Positions 26,862 to 34,928 of a DNA stretch of 44,580 bases are shown here, in pieces. The notes below the pieces were generated by a model. That model saw only the letters and a program-made list of their open reading frames with translations. It was not told the origin of the DNA and searched no databases. The position numbers and the translations under genes were made by a program. How positions within the stretch are numbered: position 1 is the stretch's first letter; every line of letters starts with the position of its first letter. This DNA is from Lachnospiraceae bacterium (GTDB lineage Bacteria; Bacillota; Clostridia; Lachnospirales; Lachnospiraceae). The stretch spans positions 1 through 44,580 of the forward strand of contig JAILGF010000033.1 of NCBI GenBank assembly GCA_024696945.1, in the 5' to 3' direction.

Positions 26862-27719
26862 TTAAACTCCCTTAATATCAAAAAACTCTTTAACCTGTTC
26901 AACAACCTTTATACCCATCTCATAACCGTGCTCATAGAGCTCGTTCAGCTTGACGGGATCCCTTGTAATAAGCTTCGGAAGGCTTATTTCCGGGTAAAAT
27001 GCAATCGCTTGATTCTGAAGAACGAGTTCCTCTACAAAATCAAGATCCGCATTATATTTATACGGTCTTTCGCGCATGGTCTTTACGAAATTCCTGTGCC
27101 AGAAATACCTTGTGGTGATAAGCTTGCTGGTCTTTAGCTTCTTCCTGTACCTGCTCTGCTGGGTAAGGATGATAAGATTTTTCTTCATTCCGTCCGAAAC
27201 AGCCCTTCTTATCGGGATCGCATCAGCCATTCCGCCGTCGGTCATCGGCCGTCCGTCAAGGAATCTTGTCCTTGTGATCACCGGGAATGAATTGGAGGCA
27301 CAGCACATATCCATCAGATAATCCTTATCCTTGTATTCATTGATATATACAGGCTCACCGGTCCTTAAATCGGTCAGGCTCATGGTAAGGGTCTGACCCG
27401 AATTAAAGAACTCATTAAAATCTATCGGAAGTATTTCATACGGGATCTTGTAAAACATAAGATCAGTGTTATATACCGATCCCCTTGTAAAGAAATTCCA
27501 CCAGGAGAACAGCTTTCTTATTCCCACGGTATTTAGCAGCGAGTTCCTTGCCCATCCGCTCTGCTTCGAGATATAGCTTATGGAAACGTATGCACTTGCG
27601 GATACAGAGTATACGTTCTTGAAATATATTCTGTTTTCTACCAGCCGGTCAAGGATACCGGCTGAAAAGAGGGCTCTGGTACCTCCGCCCTCCAATACAA
27701 GTCCGCCATCAACTAACAT
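26862..27719 (-). CDS. Patatin-like phospholipase with altered nucleophile motif
   Basis: The N-terminal GLVLEGGGTRALFSAGILD is the patatin oxyanion-hole region, and TDGGMAD supplies the catalytic Asp of the Ser-Asp dyad. The nucleophile elbow, normally GxSxG, reads YSVSASAY, so both glycines are replaced by Ser while the central Ser remains. Activity is therefore uncertain. There is no signal peptide. GAGGTAACGT precedes ATG at 27719. It follows an acyl-CoA synthetase by 23 bases, which suggests fatty acid recycling from lipids (inference). Confidence 0.82.
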   Translation of the reverse strand: MLVDGGLVLEGGGTRALFSAGILDRLVENRIYFKNVYSVSASAYVSISYISKQSGWARNSLLNTVGIRKLFSWWNFFTRGSVYNTDLMFYKIPYEILPIDFNEFFNSGQTLTMSLTDLRTGEPVYINEYKDKDYLMDMCCASNSFPVITRTRFLDGRPMTDGGMADAIPIRRAVSDGMKKNLIILTQQSRYRKKLKTSKLITTRYFWHRNFVKTMRERPYKYNADLDFVEELVLQNQAIAFYPEISLPKLITRDPVKLNELYEHGYEMGIKVVEQVKEFFDIKGV

Positions 27720-27742
27720 ACGTTACCTCAAAGCTAAAATCT

Positions 27743-29497
27743 TCATACTGCCATTCTTGCTGCTCTTTGGGCTTTTTCCTCTTCCTCAAGCTTCCTGTAA
27801 TCAGTCTTTCCGATCTTGGTCTGCGGAAGTGAAGCCCTGAATTCTATTTCATTAGGCTTGGCATACTTTGCAAATTTATTCTTGCAGTATTCCATTATCT
27901 CTTTTCTGGTTTCCTCATTAGGCTCAAAGCCATCCTTAAGAACGATGAACGCCTTGATCTTCTCCATCCTGTACTTGTCGGCAACACCGATAACGCAGGA
28001 TTTCTCGATCTTTTCATGCTCCTCAAGGATAGCCTCAACCTGATTCGGATATACATTGTAGCCGGAAGCGATGATCATACGCTTTGCTCTTCCCTTGAAG
28101 AATACAAAGCCGTCCTCATCCATCATTCCGAGGTCTCCCGTATAGAGCCACTTAACGCCATCCTCATCCTCTTTTAAGGTCTGAGCCGTTTCCTCGGGAT
28201 TTCCTATGTATTCCTTCATGATAAGAGGACCGCTTATAATGATCTCTCCGGTTTCCCCAACGGGAAGGACCTTTCCGGTCTCATGATCCACGATCTTAAA
28301 GTTCATGTCGGCAAAAGGAATTCCGATGCTTCCGCGCTTTGCGCCCTCCTTAGGAGAGAGGCAGCAGGCCGAAAGAGTTTCCGTAGCGCCGTAGCCCTCA
28401 CGTACCTCAACTGTTGAACCGTGCTCCTTTAGAAATCTGTCAAACCTGTCCTTAAGATCTGCCGAGAGACTGTCGCCGCCCGAGAAAATACCCTTAAGGT
28501 GGCTGAAATCAAGTCCGTGCAGCTTGGGAACCCTAAGGATGGCCTCAAACAGCGTGGGAACTCCGGCAAAATAAGAGCACTTTGACTCCGAGATAAGCTT
28601 CACATAGCTCTTTGCCGTAAACCTCGGTATAAGGATGGTTTCCGCACCCGCATAGAGCATGCAGTGGATGCAGATTCCGAGACCAAACCCGTGGAACATG
28701 GGCATTGCTGCTATAAACTTATCTCCTGGTGTAAGGACCGGAACCGTAGCCTTTATCATTATCGCCTGTGAATTGAAATTGTGATTGGTAAGGACAACAC
28801 CCTTTGTTGTTCCGGTAGTTCCTCCCGAAAACAGGATGACTGCCGCATCATGAGGCAGACGGCTCTCCGCAAAGGGACCCTCATAATCCTTTCCGAGGTC
28901 GAGGAAGGTACTCCATCTGATGATATCCTCGGTCTCCTCAACCTTTTCCGTCTTTCTTCCTACGGTCATCTTGTAAGCCACATTCTTGGGGAATACAAGT
29001 CCGTCCTGGATTCCCGTAACGATAGTGAGCCTTACGTCGGTATTTACCAGTATGTTCTTAAACTTGCCGAACAGCTGGTCAAGGGTAACTGCCATAACAG
29101 CCTTTGAAGTCTTAAGATAATACTCTATCTCTCTTTCTGAAGACAAAGGATGTATCATGCTGGCAACACCGCCCGCCAGATTCACACCGTAAAACAGGAC
29201 AAGTGCCTGGGGACAGTTGGGAAGAGCGATGGTAACGCACTCTCCGGGCTTAAGTCCGGCACTTTTTAAAGCTTTTGCTACCAACTCGACCTGTTTTCTC
29301 ATTCCCCTGTAGCTGACCTTCCTGCCCAGGAATTCATAAGCCGTATACCCCGGGTAGATGTCTGCCGCACGGAAAAGAGCATCACAGATGGTTCCGTCGT
29401 AATAATTCAAAATAGTGCTGCCCAGACTGTCACTGTCCGTATTATATAAATTCTCGAAGATATCTCTGGTATCCTCTTTTTTTCTGAAACTGATCAT
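27743..29497 (-). CDS. AMP-forming acyl-CoA synthetase
   Basis: The 584-residue adenylate-forming enzyme has the P-loop FSGGTTGTTKG, the GYGATET region, the YTGDLG core motif and a C-terminal hinge/Lys domain (QTKIGKTDYRKL). Chain-length preference cannot be read from the sequence. Its size suits medium- or long-chain fatty acids, but a branched short-chain or aromatic acid is possible. It lies between the 2-oxoacid:ferredoxin oxidoreductase genes and the patatin-like gene. The 108-base gap upstream holds a palindromic repeat with a TATAAT box. No convincing ribosome site is seen close to the ATG. Confidence 0.88.
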   Translation of the reverse strand: MISFRKKEDTRDIFENLYNTDSDSLGSTILNYYDGTICDALFRAADIYPGYTAYEFLGRKVSYRGMRKQVELVAKALKSAGLKPGECVTIALPNCPQALVLFYGVNLAGGVASMIHPLSSEREIEYYLKTSKAVMAVTLDQLFGKFKNILVNTDVRLTIVTGIQDGLVFPKNVAYKMTVGRKTEKVEETEDIIRWSTFLDLGKDYEGPFAESRLPHDAAVILFSGGTTGTTKGVVLTNHNFNSQAIMIKATVPVLTPGDKFIAAMPMFHGFGLGICIHCMLYAGAETILIPRFTAKSYVKLISESKCSYFAGVPTLFEAILRVPKLHGLDFSHLKGIFSGGDSLSADLKDRFDRFLKEHGSTVEVREGYGATETLSACCLSPKEGAKRGSIGIPFADMNFKIVDHETGKVLPVGETGEIIISGPLIMKEYIGNPEETAQTLKEDEDGVKWLYTGDLGMMDEDGFVFFKGRAKRMIIASGYNVYPNQVEAILEEHEKIEKSCVIGVADKYRMEKIKAFIVLKDGFEPNEETRKEIMEYCKNKFAKYAKPNEIEFRASLPQTKIGKTDYRKLEEEEKAQRAARMAV

Positions 29498-29538
29498 TTG
29501 TTTTTTACAGCTAAACCCCGCTGTCTCCTTTTATTATA

Positions 29539-29597
29539 AGATCCTTCGCGTCACATCGCAGTTTGCTCTGCAAACTGCGATATGGCTCAGGATGACA
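29539..29597. repeat. Intergenic palindromic repeat (GATCCTTCG...CTCAGGATGACA)
   Basis: The outer ends AAGATCCTTCGCG and GCTCAGGATGACA enclose a perfect 11-bp stem, TCGCAGTTTGC (29556-29566) with its inverse (29570-29580), and a 3-base loop. No T tract follows on the minus strand, so it is not a standard terminator. TATAAT on the minus strand (29533-29538) abuts the repeat and points at the acyl-CoA synthetase gene. Confidence 0.7.
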
Positions 29598-29605
29598 AAA
29601 TATTT

Positions 29606-30397
29606 TTACTCAATTTCCTCAAGAGCGTCACTGAAGTTTTCAAGATCCTCAGGCTTAAGCATATCCTTCATGTAAGGAATAGCATCGATGAACTTAAAGG
29701 TTCTTCCGGTTTCAAGCAACGGATGGTTCAGGACCTGAGGGAACATCTTTTCAACTATGGCACGCAGCTTAGGAGTATCAAGGATCTCACCTACGGTGGT
29801 CTTTTCAATGCTGTACTTAGAATTGGTTGCCGTCTTAGCTTCAAGCTTCTTGATGTGGGTCATATCTGCGCCCCATGCAAAGCCTGCCTCTAAAGCCTTC
29901 TGGTTTGCAAGTACCACCAGCTCGCCCTTGCTTGCAAGCTTCTTTGTAAGACCGGCAAGCACCATCTCCTTGGGAAGCATCTTGGTAAAGCCTAAAAGCG
30001 CTCCGATAAGGATCATGTTTGCCATCCTGATATCGCCTATTTCCTTAGCCATATCGTCGGCCGGAACATCAAGAAGATAAACACCGCCGCTTCTGATCTT
30101 GCTCTTTGCGCGGTTGCAGTTCCTGATGACAAGTCCGTCGGGAACTATCTCCTGAAGACCCTTCTGGCAGGCATCATCGCTCATGGCGATCATACCCATG
30201 CATTTGCCGGGAAGGGGTGAAAGAATGGGCTTGTCGGAAACCACTACGGTACATTTGGCTATACCGCCGCGCTGTGCTGCTCCATACCACGGAACGAAGG
30301 TTGAGAATCCGAAAGCTGCCGCTGTAGCTGCCAAAGAAGCACCTGCCGACATAACACCCTGTCCGCCTGTACCCGATATAAGTAATGAATATTTCAT
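29606..30397 (-). CDS. 2-oxoacid:ferredoxin oxidoreductase, gamma subunit
   Basis: The 263-residue product begins with LLISGTGGQGVMSAG, the gamma-domain nucleotide/CoA-associated signature of POR/KOR/VOR enzymes. The start at 30397 is set by GGAG directly upstream and an ATGA overlap with the beta-subunit stop; a longer ORF to 30436 is rejected. The C-terminal 70 residues extend past the usual 180-200-residue gamma domain. It completes the alpha-beta-gamma set with the two genes upstream. Together they oxidise a 2-oxoacid with CoA to acyl-CoA, reducing ferredoxin, or run the reverse. Confidence 0.9.
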   Translation of the reverse strand: MKYSLLISGTGGQGVMSAGASLAATAAAFGFSTFVPWYGAAQRGGIAKCTVVVSDKPILSPLPGKCMGMIAMSDDACQKGLQEIVPDGLVIRNCNRAKSKIRSGGVYLLDVPADDMAKEIGDIRMANMILIGALLGFTKMLPKEMVLAGLTKKLASKGELVVLANQKALEAGFAWGADMTHIKKLEAKTATNSKYSIEKTTVGEILDTPKLRAIVEKMFPQVLNHPLLETGRTFKFIDAIPYMKDMLKPEDLENFSDALEEIE

Positions 30398-31146
30398 TCT
30401 CCAAACCTCTCTTCCTTGTCCACAAATGTCTTGCACTCAAAATATTTCTCCGTCTGCTTTTCCATAAACTCTAAGCTGGTGACGGGATCGCAGTGCCATG
30501 TAGTAGGACAGTTTGTAAGGAGCTCTATAAACGAGAAGCCCTTGTTTTCAAGCTGGTTCTTAAAGCCCTTGATGATGGCTGCCTTAGCCTGCTTGATGCC
30601 TGCCGGTGTACGGAGCGTACAGCGGGTAACAAGACGGGGCGCATCAAGTTCTTTAATAAGCTCGCACATCTTTAAAGGATATCCGGTACCGAGCAGATTT
30701 CTGCCGTTGACAGCGGTGGTTGCCTTTTGGCCCAAAAGTGTGGTAGGAGCCATCTGGCCGCCTGTCATACCGAATATTGAATTGTTTGCGAAAATAATAG
30801 TGATATTCTCTCCGCGGTTAGCGCAGGAAAGAATCTCTGCAAGTCCGATGGAGGCTAAGTCTCCGTCGCCCTGATAGCAGAATACCAGACAATCGGGTCT
30901 GCAGCGCTTGATACCGGTAGCAACAGCGGGAGCCCTGCCGTGTGCTGAGCCGATGATATCAAGGTCCCATGAAACGAGTCCCTGAGTAGAACATCCGACG
31001 GGAAGAACGTAAACTGCCTTCTCCCTTACCTTTAATTCGTCTATAGCCTCGGCTATGATCTTTGTAGCGGTAGCGTGCAGACATCCGGGACAGTAGGAGG
31101 AAGCGGTAGGAAGGATCGACTTCGGTCTCTCATATAATGTACTCAT
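30394..31146 (-). CDS. 2-oxoacid:ferredoxin oxidoreductase, beta subunit (TPP-binding)
   Basis: The 250-residue product has CPGCLHATATK near the N-terminus. The thiamine-diphosphate site GDGDLASIGLAE follows, then FANNSIFGMTGGQ. This fits the beta subunit of four-subunit KOR/VOR enzymes. It lacks the cluster-binding Cys set of some POR beta subunits; only the N-terminal CPGC pair is evident. It overlaps both neighbours by a few bases. Confidence 0.92.
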   Translation of the reverse strand: MSTLYERPKSILPTASSYCPGCLHATATKIIAEAIDELKVREKAVYVLPVGCSTQGLVSWDLDIIGSAHGRAPAVATGIKRCRPDCLVFCYQGDGDLASIGLAEILSCANRGENITIIFANNSIFGMTGGQMAPTTLLGQKATTAVNGRNLLGTGYPLKMCELIKELDAPRLVTRCTLRTPAGIKQAKAAIIKGFKNQLENKGFSFIELLTNCPTTWHCDPVTSLEFMEKQTEKYFECKTFVDKEERFGE

Positions 31147-32225
31147 TATTCCTCCTCCTTTCCGCCTGCTATGATCTTCTTTATAGCCTGCTTTACATCA
31201 TAATCATCAAGTAAAACTCCGCCCGAATGGCCGTAAGTATAAACGGGAGCCCTGCCCTTTACGGCTGCTTCCACATCCTCGCCCATCTGTGCGGGAATGG
31301 TCATTTCTATATCGATAATACCCTTAACCTTAGAATAATCAAGCTTGTTAAAGCTCTCCTTAGGGAACGGGAACAGGGTAATGGGACGGATAACTCCGAT
31401 CTTAACACCCTCTGCCCTCAGTTCTTCAACTACGGACTTAACAACACGTGCTGCGATACCGTATGCGGTAACCACATATTCAGCATCGTCCAGGTAGAGC
31501 TCCTCAACCTGAACGTCTTCCTTCTCCCAGCGCTTTGTACGCTCAGCGAAGGACTTGTTTAAACCCTCAAGACCTGCCTCATATATAGGGGAAATAAGAT
31601 GTGACTGTCTCTTTTCCTCGCCCTCCCAGCGGCCCATAGTCCAAGAGGACTGTGCCTTGGGGTTTGGCTCCTTCATGGGAGGAAGCTCCACCTGCTCCAT
31701 CATGGCACCTAAGCATCCGTCCATAAGAATGCAGACAGGATTCCTGTCACGCTCCGCATAATCAAATGCATTGTATGTAAGATCAACTATCTCCTGCAGA
31801 GTAGAAGGAGCAAATACCATAAGCCTGTGTCCGCCATGGCCCAAAGCCTTTGTAACCTGGAGATAATCGGACTGTGCGGGCTGGATGCTTCCGAGTCCGG
31901 GGCCTCCGCGGCTGACATCAACAATCAGAGCCGGAAGCTGTGCGGCTGCAAGGTAGGAAATACCTTCGCACTTAAGCGATAAACCGGGGCCCGATGAGGA
32001 TGTCATAGCCCTTACACCTGTACTTGCAGCACCGTAAACCATATTTATCGAAGCGATCTCGCTCTCACCCTGGATAAACACACCTCCAACCTCAGGAAGC
32101 CTGCGGCTTAAGTACTCGGGTACTTCATTCTGGGGTGTGATAGGGTAACCTGCGAAGAACCTGACGCCTGCCCTGACAGCAGCCTCAGCCAAAGCTTCGT
32201 TACCTTTCATGAACTTCTTTTCCAT
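31146..32225 (-). CDS. 2-oxoacid:ferredoxin oxidoreductase, alpha subunit (VorB/KorA-type)
   Basis: The 359-residue product has GNEALAEAAVRAG, FFAGYPITPQNEV and GESEIASINMVYGAA, with TSSSGPGLSLK as the substrate/TPP-facing segment. Its length and motifs fit the alpha subunit of 2-ketoisovalerate or 2-oxoglutarate types rather than the larger pyruvate enzymes. AGGAGTTCACAAC precedes ATG at 32225. It follows the PanE-ferredoxin gene by 25 bases, and that fusion supplies the missing ferredoxin-like delta domain. Confidence 0.92.
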   Translation of the reverse strand: MEKKFMKGNEALAEAAVRAGVRFFAGYPITPQNEVPEYLSRRLPEVGGVFIQGESEIASINMVYGAASTGVRAMTSSSGPGLSLKCEGISYLAAAQLPALIVDVSRGGPGLGSIQPAQSDYLQVTKALGHGGHRLMVFAPSTLQEIVDLTYNAFDYAERDRNPVCILMDGCLGAMMEQVELPPMKEPNPKAQSSWTMGRWEGEEKRQSHLISPIYEAGLEGLNKSFAERTKRWEKEDVQVEELYLDDAEYVVTAYGIAARVVKSVVEELRAEGVKIGVIRPITLFPFPKESFNKLDYSKVKGIIDIEMTIPAQMGEDVEAAVKGRAPVYTYGHSGGVLLDDYDVKQAIKKIIAGGKEEE

Positions 32226-32250
32226 GTTGTGAACTCCTTATATATAATAA

Positions 32251-33450
32251 TCAATCTTCTTTAATAACAGAAATCGCAGCCTCGGGACATACGGTGCTGC
32301 AGGACAGACATCCGATACAATCCTGGACATTCGCAACCTTAACCTTAACATAGCCCTTTGCATTCAGGCCGTCCTCAGCGGAAAGGACCTTCTTGGGACA
32401 GTACTTGATACAGTAGCCGCAGCCCTTACAGAACTTTTCTGCAATCTTTACCTTAAACGAAGGACCGCTCTTGGCTGTCTTATCCTTGTACTGCTTGTCA
32501 TAATTCCTCTCGATGGTACGGACAAGCCTTGAAACCGTTGTGTTAACAGGTGTGGGAACACCGACCTTCTTTCCTAAGCGCTCTATGGCACCGTTGATGA
32601 ACTCTATCTCTGTGGGAGCCTTCTTCATCAGCATATCCTGTGCCATCGAAGGATAATGGAGACCTGATGTCTTACGTGCCACGGGAAGGATATGGGTCAT
32701 GAAATAATTGAAATCAAGCTTTACTCCGCAGGTCATTCCCACTGCGATAGCTTCCTTCAGCATATCAACCGCAAGCAGTGTGAAATCCTGATCGTTGCCG
32801 GCTTCTCCGCCGCGGAGACGTACAAGTCCGCAGCCTGCATTAACGGCAATATTGACAAGAAGCTTGTACCATACCTCAACATCGATGTCATCCGTATAGG
32901 CAGCCTTAAGTCCGCCTGCGTTAAAGATGCCCGCAAGCTCGTCACCGAACTTCTTCTGGTCCTCACCCTTAACAACGGAACCGAAAACAACGTTCACGTC
33001 ACCGAACAGACCTGTATCGAGAACTGCCGGTGCAGACATGATGGCTGACATATTTACACAGCCGTAATATATATTATCCTTATTCACGCTCTCCGCAATG
33101 ATATCGGTATTTCCAATACCGTTCTGAAGCGTGATGACCTTGGTATTTTCTCCGATAATGGAAGCTGCACCTTCCAGAGCAGTCTTTGTATCACAGCCCT
33201 TTACCATAACCAGGACCGCATCCTGCTTCTCAAGGCCCTCGCAGCCCACTGCAGCCTTAACGGATATGGGAGCTGTCTCGCTCTTTTCTCCGTCAGCGCC
33301 CGTATAGCTTCTCATAACGATCCCGGGGCTCATAAGCTTTTCAGCAAGCTCCTTACGTCTTACCAGCAGGGTAACATCAGCTCCGCCCAACTGAAGATAG
33401 GCTCCAAGCATACTTCCCATTGCCCCTGCACCTAACACAGCAATTTTCAA
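32251..33450 (-). CDS. Ketopantoate-reductase-like protein fused to 2x[4Fe-4S] ferredoxin domain
   Basis: Residues 1-330 resemble 2-dehydropantoate 2-reductase (PanE/ApbA). They have the Rossmann GAGAMGSMLG, LQNGIGN, catalytic Lys in WYKLLVNIAVN and the substrate segment PTEIEFINGAI. Residues about 340-399 carry two CxxCxxCxxxCP clusters (CKGCGYCIKYCP, CIGCLSCSTVCP), as in the delta subunit of 2-oxoacid:ferredoxin oxidoreductases. The operon has no separate delta gene. The start is TTG at 33450, with GGAGG 8 bases upstream; the nearby ATG is out of frame. The reductase may act on a 2-oxoacid product of the complex, or be structural. Confidence 0.88.
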   Translation of the reverse strand: MKIAVLGAGAMGSMLGAYLQLGGADVTLLVRRKELAEKLMSPGIVMRSYTGADGEKSETAPISVKAAVGCEGLEKQDAVLVMVKGCDTKTALEGAASIIGENTKVITLQNGIGNTDIIAESVNKDNIYYGCVNMSAIMSAPAVLDTGLFGDVNVVFGSVVKGEDQKKFGDELAGIFNAGGLKAAYTDDIDVEVWYKLLVNIAVNAGCGLVRLRGGEAGNDQDFTLLAVDMLKEAIAVGMTCGVKLDFNYFMTHILPVARKTSGLHYPSMAQDMLMKKAPTEIEFINGAIERLGKKVGVPTPVNTTVSRLVRTIERNYDKQYKDKTAKSGPSFKVKIAEKFCKGCGYCIKYCPKKVLSAEDGLNAKGYVKVKVANVQDCIGCLSCSTVCPEAAISVIKED

Positions 33451-33605
33451 ACCTCATTCCTCCTTATATTTCAATATAATTGTTTACGTATTGTATAGAA
33501 TAACAGATTTAGTGTTTATCTCTGTCCGTCACATAACAAACCACAATATATGCTATTACAAACGGTAAAAAAGTACATCATCATTTTTGTTGATATAGGC
33601 ATATG

Positions 33606-33633
33606 AAAAGACCGGACACAACGACCGGTCTTT
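33606..33633 (-). terminator. Terminator after the DUF4129-like gene
   Basis: AAAGACCGG (33607-33615) and CCGGTCTTT (33625-33633) form a 9-bp stem with a 9-base loop. On the minus strand it is followed by a short TTTTC run. It lies 8 bases after the stop at 33642 and closes the DUF4317-MoxR-DUF58 unit. The next 150 bases, up to the PanE-ferredoxin start, are AT-rich; I found no confident promoter in them. Confidence 0.8.
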
Positions 33634-33641
33634 AAGAAAAA

Positions 33642-34928
33642 TCATGAATTTACAAGCTTGTCACAGATTTCCTTCATATGGGCTGCATCAGCTTCGGTTA
33701 TCTCGTATTCGGAGTACCTTGCCCTGTCATAGATCTCCGCCATCTCGGGAAGATCAACGGCACTCGAGCATTCTCCCGAGGTCTTGTAGGAAAGAGCCTT
33801 TTTATCTCCGGATTTGGTAATCCTGAAGCACTTTTCTTTTGCGGTAAGCTTGAAGCTCCTCCGCACCTTCTCCCTGGGACTCAAGAAAAACCTCTTCTCC
33901 CTTTCCTTTTTCTTCTTTAAGGAAACGGTATCACAGCTTTCCCTTACATCAGTCACCACATCGTCTACAATGATATCCGGGCGGTCAAGCCTCATATTGA
34001 ACAGCCCCAGTATCTTCTTTATAAAACGGTAAATGGAAATAAGTGCCAGCATGATTATCAGCACCCAGATAACCTTCTGGATAATAATGCTGAACAGCGA
34101 TTCGGGTCTTACATCGCCTTGCCCGAGCTTTGCCGTTAAAGAGTCAAAATCGTTATAATCAAGCCTTTCGGCTTCCCGGGCTACCTGTTCGCCTCCGCCG
34201 AAAATCTTCTTTAAAAGCTGCTTTATATAATACCCGAGCTTTCCGGTAATAAAGCTTCCGAACCTGGTAAGACTGTCCATATTGGCAATGGCAAAGAACA
34301 AGCCCGCGGAAACACCAACGTATATAATAACGCTCTTAAGCCCCGCGCCCATTATCTCGGATTTCGGGAAGAAACCCGCCGTATGTTCGTTCAGCTTGAC
34401 AAATCTGGCATACCTTCCGAAGAAATGCTGCATAAAGAACATGGTAAACAGGCATATCAGAAGGTTACGGTATACCGCGGTGATATTCTCATACTGCTGT
34501 ATCGTCAGAACAAAGAACGGAGCACATATGAGAATAGCTATTATCGGTATTGAAAAGCTTTCATCCTCCATTTCAAGTCCGCCGCGCTGCTTCACTACCG
34601 AAAGGAGACAGTAGAAAAAGGCGAAGCCCGCATGCAAAAGCAGATATTCCAACTCCGTAAAGCCCGTAAGAGCCATAAAGATAAAAACAAGAAAATGAAG
34701 AACTATTGAAACCGAAATTTTATCTGTTTTTACACGTATAAAATAGTTAACGATAAGCCCCAGTCCCATTATTCCCCAGCACAAAAGATTAAGACGCTTG
34801 ATGGAATAAACCTCGGAAAGCATGACAGAAAGACCGTAAGCAAGAGCAAACAGACTCCAGTGGTTTGTCTGCGTTACGATCAGTTCGCGTATTAAGATAA
34901 GCGTCTTTTCTTTTCTGTCTCTTTTCAT
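33642..34928 (-). CDS. Multi-pass membrane protein with DUF4129-like tail
   Basis: The 428-residue product has seven or eight membrane helices in the first 240 residues, another near 285-305, and a basic cytoplasmic tail. The end, IYDRARYSEYEITEADAAHMK, resembles the DUF4129 signature found next to MoxR and DUF58 genes. There is no transglutaminase domain. It overlaps the DUF58 gene by 4 bases (ATGA), so it is translationally coupled to it. Confidence 0.65.
   Translation of the reverse strand: MKRDRKEKTLILIRELIVTQTNHWSLFALAYGLSVMLSEVYSIKRLNLLCWGIMGLGLIVNYFIRVKTDKISVSIVLHFLVFIFMALTGFTELEYLLLHAGFAFFYCLLSVVKQRGGLEMEDESFSIPIIAILICAPFFVLTIQQYENITAVYRNLLICLFTMFFMQHFFGRYARFVKLNEHTAGFFPKSEIMGAGLKSVIIYVGVSAGLFFAIANMDSLTRFGSFITGKLGYYIKQLLKKIFGGGEQVAREAERLDYNDFDSLTAKLGQGDVRPESLFSIIIQKVIWVLIIMLALISIYRFIKKILGLFNMRLDRPDIIVDDVVTDVRESCDTVSLKKKKEREKRFFLSPREKVRRSFKLTAKEKCFRITKSGDKKALSYKTSGECSSAVDLPEMAEIYDRARYSEYEITEADAAHMKEICDKLVNS

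Noticed and set aside
29556..29580. Hairpin read as a rho-independent terminator of the oxidoreductase operon
   Set aside because: The stem is strong but no T tract follows it on the minus strand; the surrounding repeat explains it better.
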